A stretch of DNA of 64,000 nucleotides from Dugong dugon (taxonomy: Eukaryota > Chordata > Mammalia > Sirenia > Dugongidae), in NCBI GenBank assembly GCA_030035585.1, contig CM057481.1, positions 55,065,128 through 55,129,127 on the forward strand, given 5' to 3'. The notes beneath the pieces are model-generated. The model saw only the letters and a list, made by a program, of their open reading frames with translations, had not been told where the DNA came from and did no database searches. The position numbers and the translations under genes are program-made. Position 1 is the stretch's first letter. Each line of letters begins with the position of its first letter. Shown here piece by piece: positions 54,969 through 64,000 of the stretch.

Positions 54969-54980
54969 CAAGATGGCGCT
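54969..54980 (+). promoter_or_regulatory. YY1-like site at L1 5' end
   Basis: CAAGATGGCGCT, matching the YY1 core (AAGATGGCG). It lies 12 nt from the first base, the same place and orientation as the YY1 site that positions transcription start in human L1. Function here is inferred from that parallel. Confidence 0.75.
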
Positions 54981-55330
54981 CTAGGCAGAAACACCACGCC
55001 GTCCCTCCACAGCAAAGATCCGAAAAACTAAGCCTAACAGAGAATCAACAATCCTGAAACCCTAGAACACCAAATGAAGAGATAAAGAACTCAGCCAAAC
55101 ACCAAACGGAGTGAGAATACTAAAAGAGAACGGAGAGCGAGGAGAGACTCAGGCAGAGATTCCTTACCAGCTAACGCAGCGCGGATCCACCATCTTGGAT
55201 TCCTATCGGAGACCAGCAAACGGGAGAGCAGCCTTGCAGAGCATCTGGTCGGAGACAGAACGACCGGTAAACTGCGGTGCGCGCTCTCCCACCACCCACC
55301 CCTCTCCGCCTCAGCTGGGGATCCCCTGCT

Positions 55331-55596
55331 TTCCGTGGCCAGGGTCTCTGGGCTGGGGGGTGCTGGTGCTTGGATTCCGCACGCCTGGGCTGGCGGCTTT
55401 CTGGGAGCTGTTTGCTGGCAGCTAGCGAACCTTTCTCTGCCGCCTCCCCCTCCTTTTGCCTGGGTGCCTGGTTCCGAGTGCCGTCTCTGCTCTCTCCTGC
55501 GGGGCTGTAGGGCTGCGTGCGGGCGTGTGGCTGTTTCTAGGTCTGGGCTCCCGCGTGGGTGGGATCCCGGGGCCTTTGTTCGTTCGCCCCTCTGCT
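55331..55596 (+). repeat. L1 5'-UTR monomer 1 (266 bp)
   Basis: Begins TTCCGTGGCCAGGGTCTC. Contains GCGAACCTTTCTCTGCCGCC and GGGCTGTAGGGCTGCGTGCG, both repeated at 266-bp steps. Confidence 0.96.
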
Positions 55597-55862
55597 TTCC
55601 GTGGCCGGAGTCCCTGAGCAGGGGGGCGCCGGTGCTTGGATTCCGCACGCCCGGGCTGGAGGCTTTCTGGGAGCCGTTTGCTGGCACCTAGCAAAACTTT
55701 TTCTTCCGCCTCCCCCTCCTTTTGCCTGGGTGCCTGGTTCCGAGTGCTGTCTCTGCTCTCTCCTGCGGGGCTGTAGGGCTGCGTGCGGGCGTGTGGCTGT
55801 TTCTAGGTCTGGGCCCCCGCGTGGGTGGGATCCCGGGGCCTTTGTTTGTTCGCCCCTCTGCT
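55597..55862 (+). repeat. L1 5'-UTR monomer 2 (266 bp)
   Basis: Begins TTCCGTGGCCGGAGTCCC. Very close to monomer 3 and close to monomer 1. Confidence 0.96.
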
Positions 55863-56128
55863 TTCCGTGGCCGGAGTCCCTGAGCTGGGGGGCGCCGGTG
55901 CTTGGATTCCGCGCGCCCGGGCAGGGGGCTTTCTGGGAGCCGTTTGCTGGCAGCTAGCGAACCTTTTTCTGCCGCCTCCCCCTCCTTTTGCCTGGGTGCC
56001 TGGTTCCGAGTACCGTCTCTGCTCTCTCCTGCGGGGCTGTAGGGCTGCGTTCGGGCGTGTGGCTGTTTCCAGGTCTGGGCTCCCACGCGGGTGGGATCCT
56101 GGGGCCTTTGTTCGTTGGCCCCTCTGCT
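55863..56128 (+). repeat. L1 5'-UTR monomer 3 (266 bp)
   Basis: Begins TTCCGTGGCCGGAGTCCC. Followed by a diverged partial unit (TTCCCGTGGCCACGGTCAC) at 56128 onward. Confidence 0.96.
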
Positions 56129-56924
56129 TCCCGTGGCCACGGTCACTTAACCCCGAGACTACCGGCTTCTTGGAATTCGCGCCCCTGAGTGGGGGCTCTC
56201 TGGGTCCCATTTGTAGGCACTGACTGCTGGTGTTGCCCTTTTTTTTTTTTTTTCTCTCAATTTTATTTTTCTTCCTTTTTTGATTAGTTTTGTCATCTTT
56301 TACCTCTTTTTCTCTTTTGTCTTTCTTCATTGCTTAATTTCTTGTCTCTCTATCTCTTCCTTCTCTTTCTGTTCCCTGAATTCCAGGCGACGTATGCCTC
56401 TGTACCTTCTGGCCAGGCTGAGCTGTGAAAATTGAGACCGACTCCCCCAGACCTCATAGCTGCATCGGTGGGATCCCTGGGAACTTTGCAGTTCTTTAAC
56501 TTTTCTGATTTTTATTTGGTCATTCTTTCCTTTTCTTTCTCTTCCCCCTTCTGGTTTCCTCCATCCCATAGTCTCTCATCTGTACATTCCAACGACAAAC
56601 TCCCCTGGCATTCTTTTATGTTTGTACACTTTTTGCTCCTCCTCCTCTCTCCTCTCTCCCATATCCAGCTTAGCTTCACACATAACCATCTTCCCGCTGC
56701 ACCCTACCTACCTGCACCGTGCACTAGACATCACATCACCAAGCGGTGCAGGCACGCCCTATTGGAACCTGCCCAGCACTGACTACCGACCGTCCTGGTG
56801 GCTGCGGTGAGTGCCACAAGCAACCCATCCCAGTGGCTCCTCCTCAACTAGATCTGCCCAGCTGTACCACAAGAACAAAAAAAAAAAAAATCTACAATCA
56901 ATAAACGAGAGAAATATCTACTGA

Positions 56925-57974
56925 ATGCCCCGAAAACAGCAAACAATATCAAAACATTTACAAAAACAAGACAAGATGGCTCCAATAGGCGTCCAAATTA
57001 AAACACCAGATAACTCTCCTGTGGAAGAAAATGCACTAGAAGTACCTGATACGGAACTCAAATCACTAATACTCGGAATTTTCCAAGAACTGAGGCAAAA
57101 AGCTGACAAACATGAGGAAAAAATAGACAAATTTATGGAAAATACAGACAAAAAATTGGAAGAATTCAGGAAGATGATGCAAGAACAAAATGCCAAAATA
57201 AATTCACAACTCGAAATTATACAAAAACAACAATTAGAAATCCAAAAGATAAACAACAAGATTTCAGAAATGGACGGTGTCATAGAAGGGCTGAGAAGTA
57301 GATTTGAAACCATGGAAGACAGGATCAGTGGAACTGAAGACAAACACTTGGATACAACTCTGTTTCAGGAAAACTCAGAAAAAAGAACAAAGAAAAATGA
57401 AGAGACCCTGAGAGTTATGTGGGACACAATTAAAAGCAAAAACTTACGAGTGATTGGCATACCAGAACAGGGGGAGAAAACAGAAAACACAGAGAGGATC
57501 ATTGAGGAACTGCTGACAGAAAACTTTCCCAATATCATGAAAGATGAAAAGCTGGTCATCCAAGAAGCTCAACGAACCCCACATAGAAGAGACCCCAAAA
57601 GAAAATCACCAAGACATATCATATTCACACTCGCTAAAACTAAAGACAAACAAAGAATCCTGAGAGCAGCTCGTGAAAAACAAGAAGTCACATACAGAGG
57701 AGAAACAATAAGACTAAGCTCAGATTATTCAGCAGAAACCATGCAGGCAAGAAGGCAATTGGATGACATATATAAAATCTTGAAAGAAAAAAATTGTCAG
57801 CCAAGAATAATATATCCTGCAAAACTCTCATTCAGATTTGATGGTGAAATTAGGTCATTTCCAGATAAACAGAAACTAAAGGAATATGCAAAAGTCAAAC
57901 CAAACTTACAAGAATTATTAAAGGGAGTTCTTCGATCTGAGGACAAACAGCTTAAGCCCTCAGGCAGGACCTAG
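56925..57974 (+). CDS. L1 ORF1 protein (RNA-binding chaperone)
   Basis: Intact, 349 aa, opening at the first long-frame ATG after the 5' UTR. ORF1p forms trimers, coats the L1 RNA and acts as a nucleic-acid chaperone in the cytoplasmic RNP. Order: short N-terminal tail; coiled coil with heptad-like charge pattern (about 45-150); RRM from SKNLRVIGIPE (171-181) to about 245; C-terminal domain (about 247-325) with ILRAAREK, SAETMQARRQLDD (R276/R277 in the RNA-binding ARR motif) and YPAKLSF (297-303). Slightly longer than human ORF1p (338 aa). The stop TAG is at 57972-57974, followed by a 431-bp spacer to ORF2. Confidence 0.97.
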   Translation: MPRKQQTISKHLQKQDKMAPIGVQIKTPDNSPVEENALEVPDTELKSLILGIFQELRQKADKHEEKIDKFMENTDKKLEEFRKMMQEQNAKINSQLEIIQKQQLEIQKINNKISEMDGVIEGLRSRFETMEDRISGTEDKHLDTTLFQENSEKRTKKNEETLRVMWDTIKSKNLRVIGIPEQGEKTENTERIIEELLTENFPNIMKDEKLVIQEAQRTPHRRDPKRKSPRHIIFTLAKTKDKQRILRAAREKQEVTYRGETIRLSSDYSAETMQARRQLDDIYKILKEKNCQPRIIYPAKLSFRFDGEIRSFPDKQKLKEYAKVKPNLQELLKGVLRSEDKQLKPSGRT

Positions 57975-58105
57975 GACCTAGGACGCAGGTTAACATGAAC
58001 CAGATACCATTCTAGGAACTGAACTACAGACGACTTTCCAAAAACAAAAGATATACAACAGGGAATCAGAGAAATCAATCAAAGGATGACAACAACATCA
58101 AAACA

Positions 58106-58240
58106 ATGAAAGAGGGAACAAACGGCATAGGTATAGAACCTTCTAAAGGAGAAGAAGGCAAGGCGATACCAAGTAACGGTAGACTGCTTCAAAATTATAA
58201 AGATAAGGGTAAAATTCATGGTAACCACAAAAAAAGTTAA
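58106..58240 (+). CDS. Short spacer ORF (44 codons), doubtful
   Basis: ATG at 58106, stop TAA at 58238-58240. It precedes and overlaps the lysine-rich ORF. No recognisable domain. It probably matters only, if at all, as an upstream reading frame before ORF2. Confidence 0.2.
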   Translation: MKEGTNGIGIEPSKGEEGKAIPSNGRLLQNYKDKGKIHGNHKKS

Positions 58241-58409
58241 CAAACCAACTCATAAAAATAAAGACGAAAAACATAAAGTCTCAGCAAAACCAAAACCTAC
58301 AAAAACAAAAGAAATGAACACAAAATCCACAAACAAAAGGAACTCAGCACAAGAGAGTAAGAAGAACAAAGAAAACTTCAGCATCACAAAAAAAAGCACT
58401 ACAAAATGA
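58218..58409 (+). CDS. Lysine-rich 63-codon ORF in the inter-ORF spacer
   Basis: Sixty-three residues, dominated by Lys, Thr, Asn and Ser (starts [20 protein letters not shown]), with no known domain. Its stop TGA (58407-58409) overlaps the ORF2 ATG (58406-58408) as ATGA, the arrangement of termination-reinitiation pairs. It is in the same frame as ORF1 but separated from it by stops. It may be chance in A-rich spacer DNA, or a device for delivering ribosomes to ORF2. No evidence for a protein product. Confidence 0.4.
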   Translation: MVTTKKVNKPTHKNKDEKHKVSAKPKPTKTKEMNTKSTNKRNSAQESKKNKENFSITKKSTTK

Positions 58410-61400
58410 CAGCAACAAACTCACATCTATCAATAATTACACTGAACGTAAATGGACTCAATGCACCCATAAAGCGACGGAGAGTGGCAGAATGGATAAG
58501 AAAACAGGATCCATCTATTTGCTGTCTACAAGAGACACATCTTAGAAACAAAGATGTGAATTTATTAAAAATCAAAGGTTGGAAAAAAATATATCAAGCT
58601 AACAACTATCAAAAAAGAGCAGGAGTGGCAATTCTAATCTCAGATAAAATAGACTTTAAAACCAAATCTACCATAAAAGACAAAGAAGGTCACTATATAA
58701 TGATTAAGGGGATGATCCATCATGAAGACATAACCATAATAAATATCTATGCACCCAATGACAGGGCTCCAAAATACATAAAAAAAACTCTAACAGCACT
58801 GAAAAGAGAAATTGACAGTTCCACAATAATAGTAGGAGACTTCAACACACCACTCTCAGTAAAGGACAGAACAACTAAAAAGAAACTCAGCAAAGATACA
58901 GAAGACCTAAAGGACACAATCAGCCAACTGGACCTCATAGACATATATAGAACAATCCATCCAACCGCTGCAAAGTACACATTCTTTTCCAATGCACATG
59001 GAACGTTCTCCAGAATAGACCACATCTTAGGCCACAGAGCAATCCTCAACAAGATCCAAAATGCTGAGATAATTCACAGTATCTTCCCTGACCACAATGC
59101 CATCAAGGTAGAAATTAACACTAGAAAGAGCAAGGAAAAAAAATCAAACACATGGAAACTGAATAATAATCTGCTTACACATCAATGGGTAATAGAAGAA
59201 ATCAGAGATGGAATTAAAAAATTCCTAGAATCAAATGAAAATGAAAACACATCATACCAAAACCTTTGGGACACAGCAAAGGCAGTCCTCAGAGGACAAT
59301 TTATAGCAATAGATGCACATATCAAAAAAGAAGAAACGGACAAAATCAAAACATTAACTACAGAACTCAAACAAATAGAAAGCGAACAACAAAAAAAGCC
59401 TACAACCACCGGAAGAAAGGAAATAGTAAAGATCAGAGCAGAAATCAATGAAATAGAGAACAGAAAAACAATAGAAAGAATCAACAAAACCAAAAGTTGG
59501 TTCTTTGAAAGAATCAACAAAATCGACAAACCACTGGCCAGACTGACAAAAGAAAAACAGCAGAGGGCACAAATAACCCAAATAAGAAATGAAATGGGGG
59601 ACATTACAACAGACCCAACTGAAATAAAAAGGATTATAACAGAATATTATGAAAAACTATATTCCAACAAATTTGAAAACCTAGAGGAAATGGATAAATT
59701 TCTAGAAACATACGGCCTACCCAAACTACAACAAAGTGATATTGAAAATCTGAACAGACCCATAACAAGAGAAGAGATTGAAAAGGTAATAAAAAAACTC
59801 CCAACCAAAAAAAGCCCTGGCCCAGATGGCTTCACTGGAGAATTCTACAAAACATTTACAGAAGAGCTCGTACCAGTTCTACTCAAGTTATTTCAGAGCA
59901 TAGAAGAGGAAGCAACACTTCCAAATTCATTCTATGAAGCCAGCATAACGCTGATACCAAAACCAGGCAAAGACATCACAAAAAAAGAAAATTACAGACC
60001 AATATCTCTCATGAATATAGATGCAAAAATTCTGAACAAAATTCTAGCCAATAGAATTCAGTATCATATCAAAAAAATAATACACCACGACCAAGTAGGA
60101 TTCATACCAGGTATGCAAGGATGGTTTAACATTAGAAAATCCATCAACGTAATCCACCACATAAATAAAAGGAAAGAAAAAAATCACATGATTATCTCAA
60201 TTGATGCAGAAAAGGCATTTGACAAAGTCCAACACCCATTCCTGATAAAAGTTCTCAATAAAATAGGTATAGAAGGGAAATTTCTCAACATAATAAAGGG
60301 CATCTATGCAAAACCAACAGCCAACATCATTCTTAATGGAGAAAGGCTGAAAACATTCCCCCTGAAAACAGGAACAAGACAAGGATGCCCTTTATCACCA
60401 CTCCTATTTAACATTGTGCTGGAAGTTCTAGCTAGAGCAGTAAGGCAAGAAAAAGAAATAAAGGGCATCCAAATTGGTAATGAAGAAGTTAAACTCTCCC
60501 TGTTTGCAGATGATATGATACTATACATAGAAAACCCTAAAGACTCCACGAGAAATTTACTGGAAGTAATAGAAAGATTCAGCAGAGTAGCAGGATACAA
60601 GATAAACATTCAAAAATCAGTTGGATTCCTATACACCGGTAAAGAGAACGATGAAAAGGAGATCAGGAAATCAATACCATTTTCAATAGCCCCTAAAAAG
60701 ATAAAATACTTAGGAATAAATCTGACCAGGAATATAAAAGACCTATACAAAGAAAACTACAAAACACTGCTGCATGAAACCCAAAGGGATCTACATAAAT
60801 GGAAAAACATACCATGCTCATGGATAGGCAGACTCAACATTGTGAAAATGGCAATTCTACCTAAAGCAATCTACAAATACAATGCAATTCCGATACAAAT
60901 ACCAACAACATTCTTCAAAGAGATGGAAAAACTAATTATTAACTTTATATGGAAAGGGAAGAAACCTCGAATAAGTAAAGCACTACTGAAGAAGAAGAAT
61001 AAAGTTGGAGGACTCACACTACCTGACTTGAGAACCTACTATACAGCTACAGTACTCAAAACAGCCTGGTACTGGTACAACAACAAAGACATTGACCAAT
61101 GGAACAGAATTGAGAACTCAGATGTAAATCCATCCACCTACGGTCACCTGATTTTTGACAAGGGCCCAAAATACATCAAATGGGGAAAAGACAGTCTTTT
61201 TAACAAATGGTGCTGGCAAAACTGGATATCCATTTGTAGAAAAATGAAACAGGACCCATACCTCACACCATATACAAAAACTACTTCAAAATGGATCAAA
61301 GACCTGAATATAAAGCCTCAAACTATAAAATTCATAGAAGAAAGAATAGGACCAACACTTCAGGCCTTAATACATGGCATTAACAGGATACAAACCATAA

Positions 61401-62227
61401 ACATCAACACAAAAAACCCAACAGATAAACTAGATAATTGGGATCTTCTAAAAATCAAACATCTATGCTCTTCAAAAGATTTCACCAAAAGAGTTAAAAG
61501 AGAACCTACAGACTGGGAAAAAATTTTTGGACCGTACAAGTCAGACAAAGGTCTAATCTCCATAATCTACAAGAAAATCCAACACCTCTACAACAAAAAG
61601 ACAACCAATCCTATCAAAAAATGGGCAAAGGAAATGAACAGACACTTCACCAAGGAAGACATTCAAATGGCCAACAGACACATGAGGAAATGCTCGCGAT
61701 CACTAGCCATTAGAGAAATGCAAATTAAAACCACAATGAGATACCATCTCACCCCGGCATTACTGGCACGAATCAAAAACACTGGAAATAACAAATGTTG
61801 GAGGGGCTGCGGGGAGACGGGAACTCTTATACACTGCTGGTGGGAATGCAAAATGATACAGCCATTTTGGAAAATGATATGGCGTTTCCTCAGAAAGCTA
61901 GAAATAGACGTACCATTCGATCCAGCAATCCCACTCCTAGGAATATATCCTAGAGAAATAAGAGTCATCACTCGAATAGACATATGCACACCTATGTTCA
62001 TGGCAGCATTATTCACAATAGCAAAACGATGGAAACAACCTCGATGTCCATCAACAGACGAATGGATACACAAACTATGGTACATACACACAATGGAGTA
62101 CTATGCAACGAGAAAGAACAATGAATCGGTGAACCATCTCATAACATGGATGAAACTGGAGGACATCATGCTGAGTGAAATAAGTCAATCACAAAAGGAC
62201 AAATATTGTATGAGACCTCTATTGTAA
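58406..62227 (+). CDS. L1 ORF2 protein (endonuclease and reverse transcriptase)
   Basis: Intact, 1,273 aa (human 1,275). ORF2p nicks target DNA at T-rich sites and copies L1 RNA from the nick. APE-type endonuclease (1-~240): N14, E43 (LQETHL), Y115, D145/N147 (VGDFNTPL), D205 (SRIDHIL), D229/H230 (FPDHNAI); position 228 is Pro where human L1 has Ser. Linker/Z region (~240-500). Reverse transcriptase (~500-775): D600 ([13 protein letters not shown]), [12 protein letters not shown] (658-669), FADD with D702/D703. C-terminal Cys-rich motif C1131-X3-C1135-X7-H1143-X4-C1148. Catalytic positions are collinear with human. The start ATG overlaps the preceding small ORF by ATGA. Confidence 0.98.
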   Translation: MTATNSHLSIITLNVNGLNAPIKRRRVAEWIRKQDPSICCLQETHLRNKDVNLLKIKGWKKIYQANNYQKRAGVAILISDKIDFKTKSTIKDKEGHYIMIKGMIHHEDITIINIYAPNDRAPKYIKKTLTALKREIDSSTIIVGDFNTPLSVKDRTTKKKLSKDTEDLKDTISQLDLIDIYRTIHPTAAKYTFFSNAHGTFSRIDHILGHRAILNKIQNAEIIHSIFPDHNAIKVEINTRKSKEKKSNTWKLNNNLLTHQWVIEEIRDGIKKFLESNENENTSYQNLWDTAKAVLRGQFIAIDAHIKKEETDKIKTLTTELKQIESEQQKKPTTTGRKEIVKIRAEINEIENRKTIERINKTKSWFFERINKIDKPLARLTKEKQQRAQITQIRNEMGDITTDPTEIKRIITEYYEKLYSNKFENLEEMDKFLETYGLPKLQQSDIENLNRPITREEIEKVIKKLPTKKSPGPDGFTGEFYKTFTEELVPVLLKLFQSIEEEATLPNSFYEASITLIPKPGKDITKKENYRPISLMNIDAKILNKILANRIQYHIKKIIHHDQVGFIPGMQGWFNIRKSINVIHHINKRKEKNHMIISIDAEKAFDKVQHPFLIKVLNKIGIEGKFLNIIKGIYAKPTANIILNGERLKTFPLKTGTRQGCPLSPLLFNIVLEVLARAVRQEKEIKGIQIGNEEVKLSLFADDMILYIENPKDSTRNLLEVIERFSRVAGYKINIQKSVGFLYTGKENDEKEIRKSIPFSIAPKKIKYLGINLTRNIKDLYKENYKTLLHETQRDLHKWKNIPCSWIGRLNIVKMAILPKAIYKYNAIPIQIPTTFFKEMEKLIINFIWKGKKPRISKALLKKKNKVGGLTLPDLRTYYTATVLKTAWYWYNNKDIDQWNRIENSDVNPSTYGHLIFDKGPKYIKWGKDSLFNKWCWQNWISICRKMKQDPYLTPYTKTTSKWIKDLNIKPQTIKFIEERIGPTLQALIHGINRIQTININTKNPTDKLDNWDLLKIKHLCSSKDFTKRVKREPTDWEKIFGPYKSDKGLISIIYKKIQHLYNKKTTNPIKKWAKEMNRHFTKEDIQMANRHMRKCSRSLAIREMQIKTTMRYHLTPALLARIKNTGNNKCWRGCGETGTLIHCWWECKMIQPFWKMIWRFLRKLEIDVPFDPAIPLLGIYPREIRVITRIDICTPMFMAALFTIAKRWKQPRCPSTDEWIHKLWYIHTMEYYATRKNNESVNHLITWMKLEDIMLSEISQSQKDKYCMRPLL

Positions 62228-62280
62228 AAACCCATGAAAAAATTCACATGCAAAATGTAACAATCCTTGTTGGTTACCAG

Positions 62281-62298
62281 GGATGGGAGGGGGGGGGG
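62281..62298 (+). repeat. G-rich tract in L1 3' UTR
   Basis: GGATGGGAGGGGGGGGGG. A polypurine, potentially G-quadruplex tract near the start of the 3' UTR is a common feature of mammalian L1s. Confidence 0.85.
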
Positions 62299-63239
62299 AT
62301 ACTAAATAGGTAATAGGTAAGTGGTAACTTGGGTGAGAGATGAGATAGTACATAGTACAGGGGAAACTAACACAACCTGCACAAGGAAAGGTCATGAAGG
62401 CCCTATAGACACATCCAAACCCCCCGAGGGACTGAGTTGTTGGACGGAGGGCTCTGGGGACCATGATCTCGGGGAACATCTAGCTCAATTGGCATGACAC
62501 TACTTATAAAGATAATGCTCTACATTCTACCTTGGTGAGTAGTGTCTGGGGTCTTAAAAGCCTATGAGCGGCCATCTAAGATACTCCACTGATCTCATCC
62601 CTTCGGGAACAAGGGAGAACGAAGAGAACAGGATACAAGGAAAAGATTAGTCCGAAGGACTGATGGTCCACAGCTACCAAGGCCTCCACGGGACTGAGCC
62701 CAGTACAGCTGGATGGTGTCCGGCTACCACCAATGACTCCTCTGACCAGGATCACAACAGAGGGTTCTGGGCAGAGCTGGAGTAGGATGTAGAGCATAAT
62801 TTTAACTCCCAAAAAAAAAAAAAAAAAAAGAAGACCAGATATACTGGCCTAAAGAATACTAGAGAAACCTCGAGAGTGTGGCCCCCAGACACCCTTTCAG
62901 CTCAGAGGGGAAGTTACCTTCAAGGTTCGATGTTAAGCCTGGGAATGGACACCCCAGTAAAACTAAATGGGACTAACGATGTACAGGAGTCCGGTGACAA
63001 GGGCCAGAAGGCAGAGGGAGAGTAGGAAACTGATGATAAGGAACACAAATTGAATAAGGACACTGTCGATATATTGTGAGATTGTTGACCACTGCTATAG
63101 GGCAACATTTGTAGTAACTATTAAATGGGAGGCTGTTTTGTCCTGTAAGCCTTCATCTTGGGCGAGAATGGCAGCACAATTGGAAGAGCATAGTCAATAT
63201 CACTTAAATGTGTAAGTAAAAAGTTTTGAAATGGTGTTT

Positions 63240-63275
63240 AAATAAAATAAAAATAAATAAATAAATAAACAAACA
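63240..63275 (+). repeat. Internal (AAAT)n tract with AATAAA motifs
   Basis: A-rich tract closing 3'-UTR module A. Contains several AATAAA hexamers that might act as early poly-A signals. Also present in the truncated copy (about 32,976-33,010). Confidence 0.85.
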
Positions 63276-63705
63276 AAGGAGACTAAAGAGGTACAATAGT
63301 CCACTGACAAGGTCCAGAAGACAGAAGGGGACAAGGAAGCCCCCTGGTGATAGGGAACACAAGGTGGAGTAAGGATATTCTTGATGTGCTGTGAGATTGT
63401 TAACCATTGTCATAGGGCAACATGTGTAGTAACTGTTAAATGAAAAACTATTTTGTTCTGTAAGCCTTCATCTTAAGTGAGAATAACAGCACAGTTGGAA
63501 GAGCATAGTCAATGTCACTGAACTGTGAATGTAGAAAATTTTGAAATGGTGTATCTTTGGCCATCTGTAATTTTCATCAAAAAAAAAGGCTGAGAATTTA
63601 GAGGCTTAATACGTTGTGGGGTTGTTAACCAATGTCAAAAAAAACAACATGTGTACTACTATTTCATGAGAAACTATTTGCTCTGTAAGCTTTCACCTGA
63701 AGTAC

Positions 63706-63711
63706 AATAAA
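63706..63711 (+). terminator. L1 polyadenylation signal
   Basis: AATAAA about 15-20 nt before the poly-A tract at 63722-63730. Confidence 0.92.
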
Positions 63712-63730
63712 ATATATATATAAAAAAAAA

Positions 63731-63743
63731 AATAATGAATCTA
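63731..63743 (+). repeat. Right TSD of full-length L1
   Basis: AATAATGAATCTA, identical to 54945-54957. Confidence 0.98.
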
Positions 63744-64000
63744 TAAATCCTAAAATTATCACCTTTTAGGGGTAGGAAGGTGCAGAGGGGTGGGGAAAGG
63801 CTAAGTATAGAGCAACAAAAATTGAATTCAGCATCAGAGTTCTCTTCAGCAGCAAAGCAGTACATGTCAGTGTCTGCAGCATCTTACAAGGAAAATATTG
63901 TAATACAGTAATTGTCCCCAAAATAGTAATGGACTTCTTTATTAATCATTCCTTCAGATTGTCTTTGTGGCCCTAGAATTATACAGGTGAAATGCTATTT
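63744..64000. other. No recognised feature
   Basis: Unique-looking flank of the L1 insertion. Confidence 0.4.

Larger units (their letters stand above)
54958..56924 (+). promoter_or_regulatory. L1 5' UTR / internal promoter
   Basis: About 1,967 bp. Parts: a 373-bp unique leader with the YY1-like site, three 266-bp GC- and CpG-rich monomers (55331-56128), a partial diverged fourth unit to ~56,220, then a T/CT-rich non-repeated stretch to ORF1. L1 5' UTRs hold an internal RNA polymerase II promoter; the monomers are the likeliest strength determinants. Open frames on both strands here follow from few stops in GC-rich DNA. Confidence 0.8.
62228..63720 (+). other. L1 3' UTR, modular
   Basis: About 1.5 kb, much longer than the human one. 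Parts: a G-tract at 62289-62298; text shared with older L1 ends (GTGTCTGGGGTCTTAAAAGC ... GGCCATCTAAGATACTCC) to about 62,900; then module A (about 62,938-63,275), module B (about 63,276-63,610) and a partial module C (to 63,720). A and B align at a ~311-bp offset (GGGACTAACGATGTACAGG vs GAGACTAAAGAGGTACAAT). Module A ends with an internal A-rich (AAAT)n tract. Confidence 0.9.
54958..63730 (+). mobile_element. Full-length LINE-1 with intact ORFs
   Basis: 8,773 bp: 5' UTR (54958-56924), ORF1 (56925-57974), spacer (57975-58405), ORF2 (58406-62227), 3' UTR (62228-63720) and poly-A. Perfect 13-bp TSDs and undamaged ORFs show a recent insertion. Both ORFs align in motif order and length with human L1 (338 and 1,275 aa, from memory). 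The UTRs are much longer than the human ones. It belongs to the same subfamily as 32633-33475. Whether it is transcribed or mobile cannot be told from sequence. Confidence 0.98.

Noticed and set aside
55111..56223. Sense-strand open frames of 104-132 aa
   Set aside because: Lie in the GC-rich L1 5'-UTR monomers and repeat with the 266-bp period in shifting frames; best explained by low stop-codon density.
58747..60609. Antisense open frames of 60-140 aa opposite ORF2
   Set aside because: Shadows of the intact ORF2; A-rich sense strand makes a stop-poor antisense strand.

Overview
This is a non-genic stretch of a placental mammal genome, and the interspersed repeats point to an afrotherian of the elephant-sea cow-hyrax group, most likely an elephant. 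The evidence is 34 tRNA-headed SINE copies of the AfroSINE type (tRNA-like boxes beside 'ACCACTGCGCCACCAGGGCTCC', body ending in 'GAGTCGGAATCGACTCGA') and several RTE-clade LINEs whose 3' ends match one AfroSINE tail class (CCTAACAACAACAAC). Species assignment is inference. I found no host exon, tRNA or rRNA gene. The only intact reading frames belong to a retrotransposon.

Layout. 1-8.9 kb: a long CA microsatellite, MIR/LINE fossils, eleven AfroSINEs, two LTR-like elements and a small internally deleted RTE with target-site duplications (TSDs). 8.9-12.1 kb: a near full-length dead RTE (plus). 12.1-16.9 kb: MIR, MaLR LTRs and MER5A-like hAT elements, including a three-level nest. 17.0-20.3 kb: a second near full-length dead RTE (minus) with a doubled 3' end, inserted in an L2-like LINE. 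20.4-32.2 kb: mostly old or unique DNA, plus an L1 3' end inserted in an AfroSINE. 32.4-36.5 kb: a degraded hAT/Charlie-type DNA transposon (minus) with a recognisable transposase, split by two AfroSINEs and two L1 3' ends. 36.5-49.8 kb: more SINEs, L1 ends, an RTE end and an L2. 49.8-52.6 kb: a repeat-poor island. 52.6-54.8 kb: a third RTE, split by a MaLR LTR.

Centrepiece, 54,958-63,730: a full-length LINE-1 of 8,773 bp with uninterrupted ORF1 (349 aa) and ORF2 (1,273 aa), all recognised endonuclease and reverse-transcriptase catalytic residues, a 5'-terminal YY1-like site, three 266-bp GC-rich monomers inside the 5' UTR, a long inter-ORF spacer with a lysine-rich 63-codon ORF that overlaps the ORF2 start as ATGA, a 1.5-kb 3' UTR made of repeated modules, and perfect 13-bp TSDs. 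A closely similar 5'-truncated relative lies at 32,633-33,475. Known L1 biology says ORF1p and ORF2p bind their own RNA and copy it into new sites at T-rich endonuclease nicks. AfroSINEs lack proteins and, to judge by tails and TSDs, borrowed L1 or RTE machinery. Together the window is a layered record of RTE, AfroSINE, MaLR, hAT and L1 activity, with L1 the latest layer.
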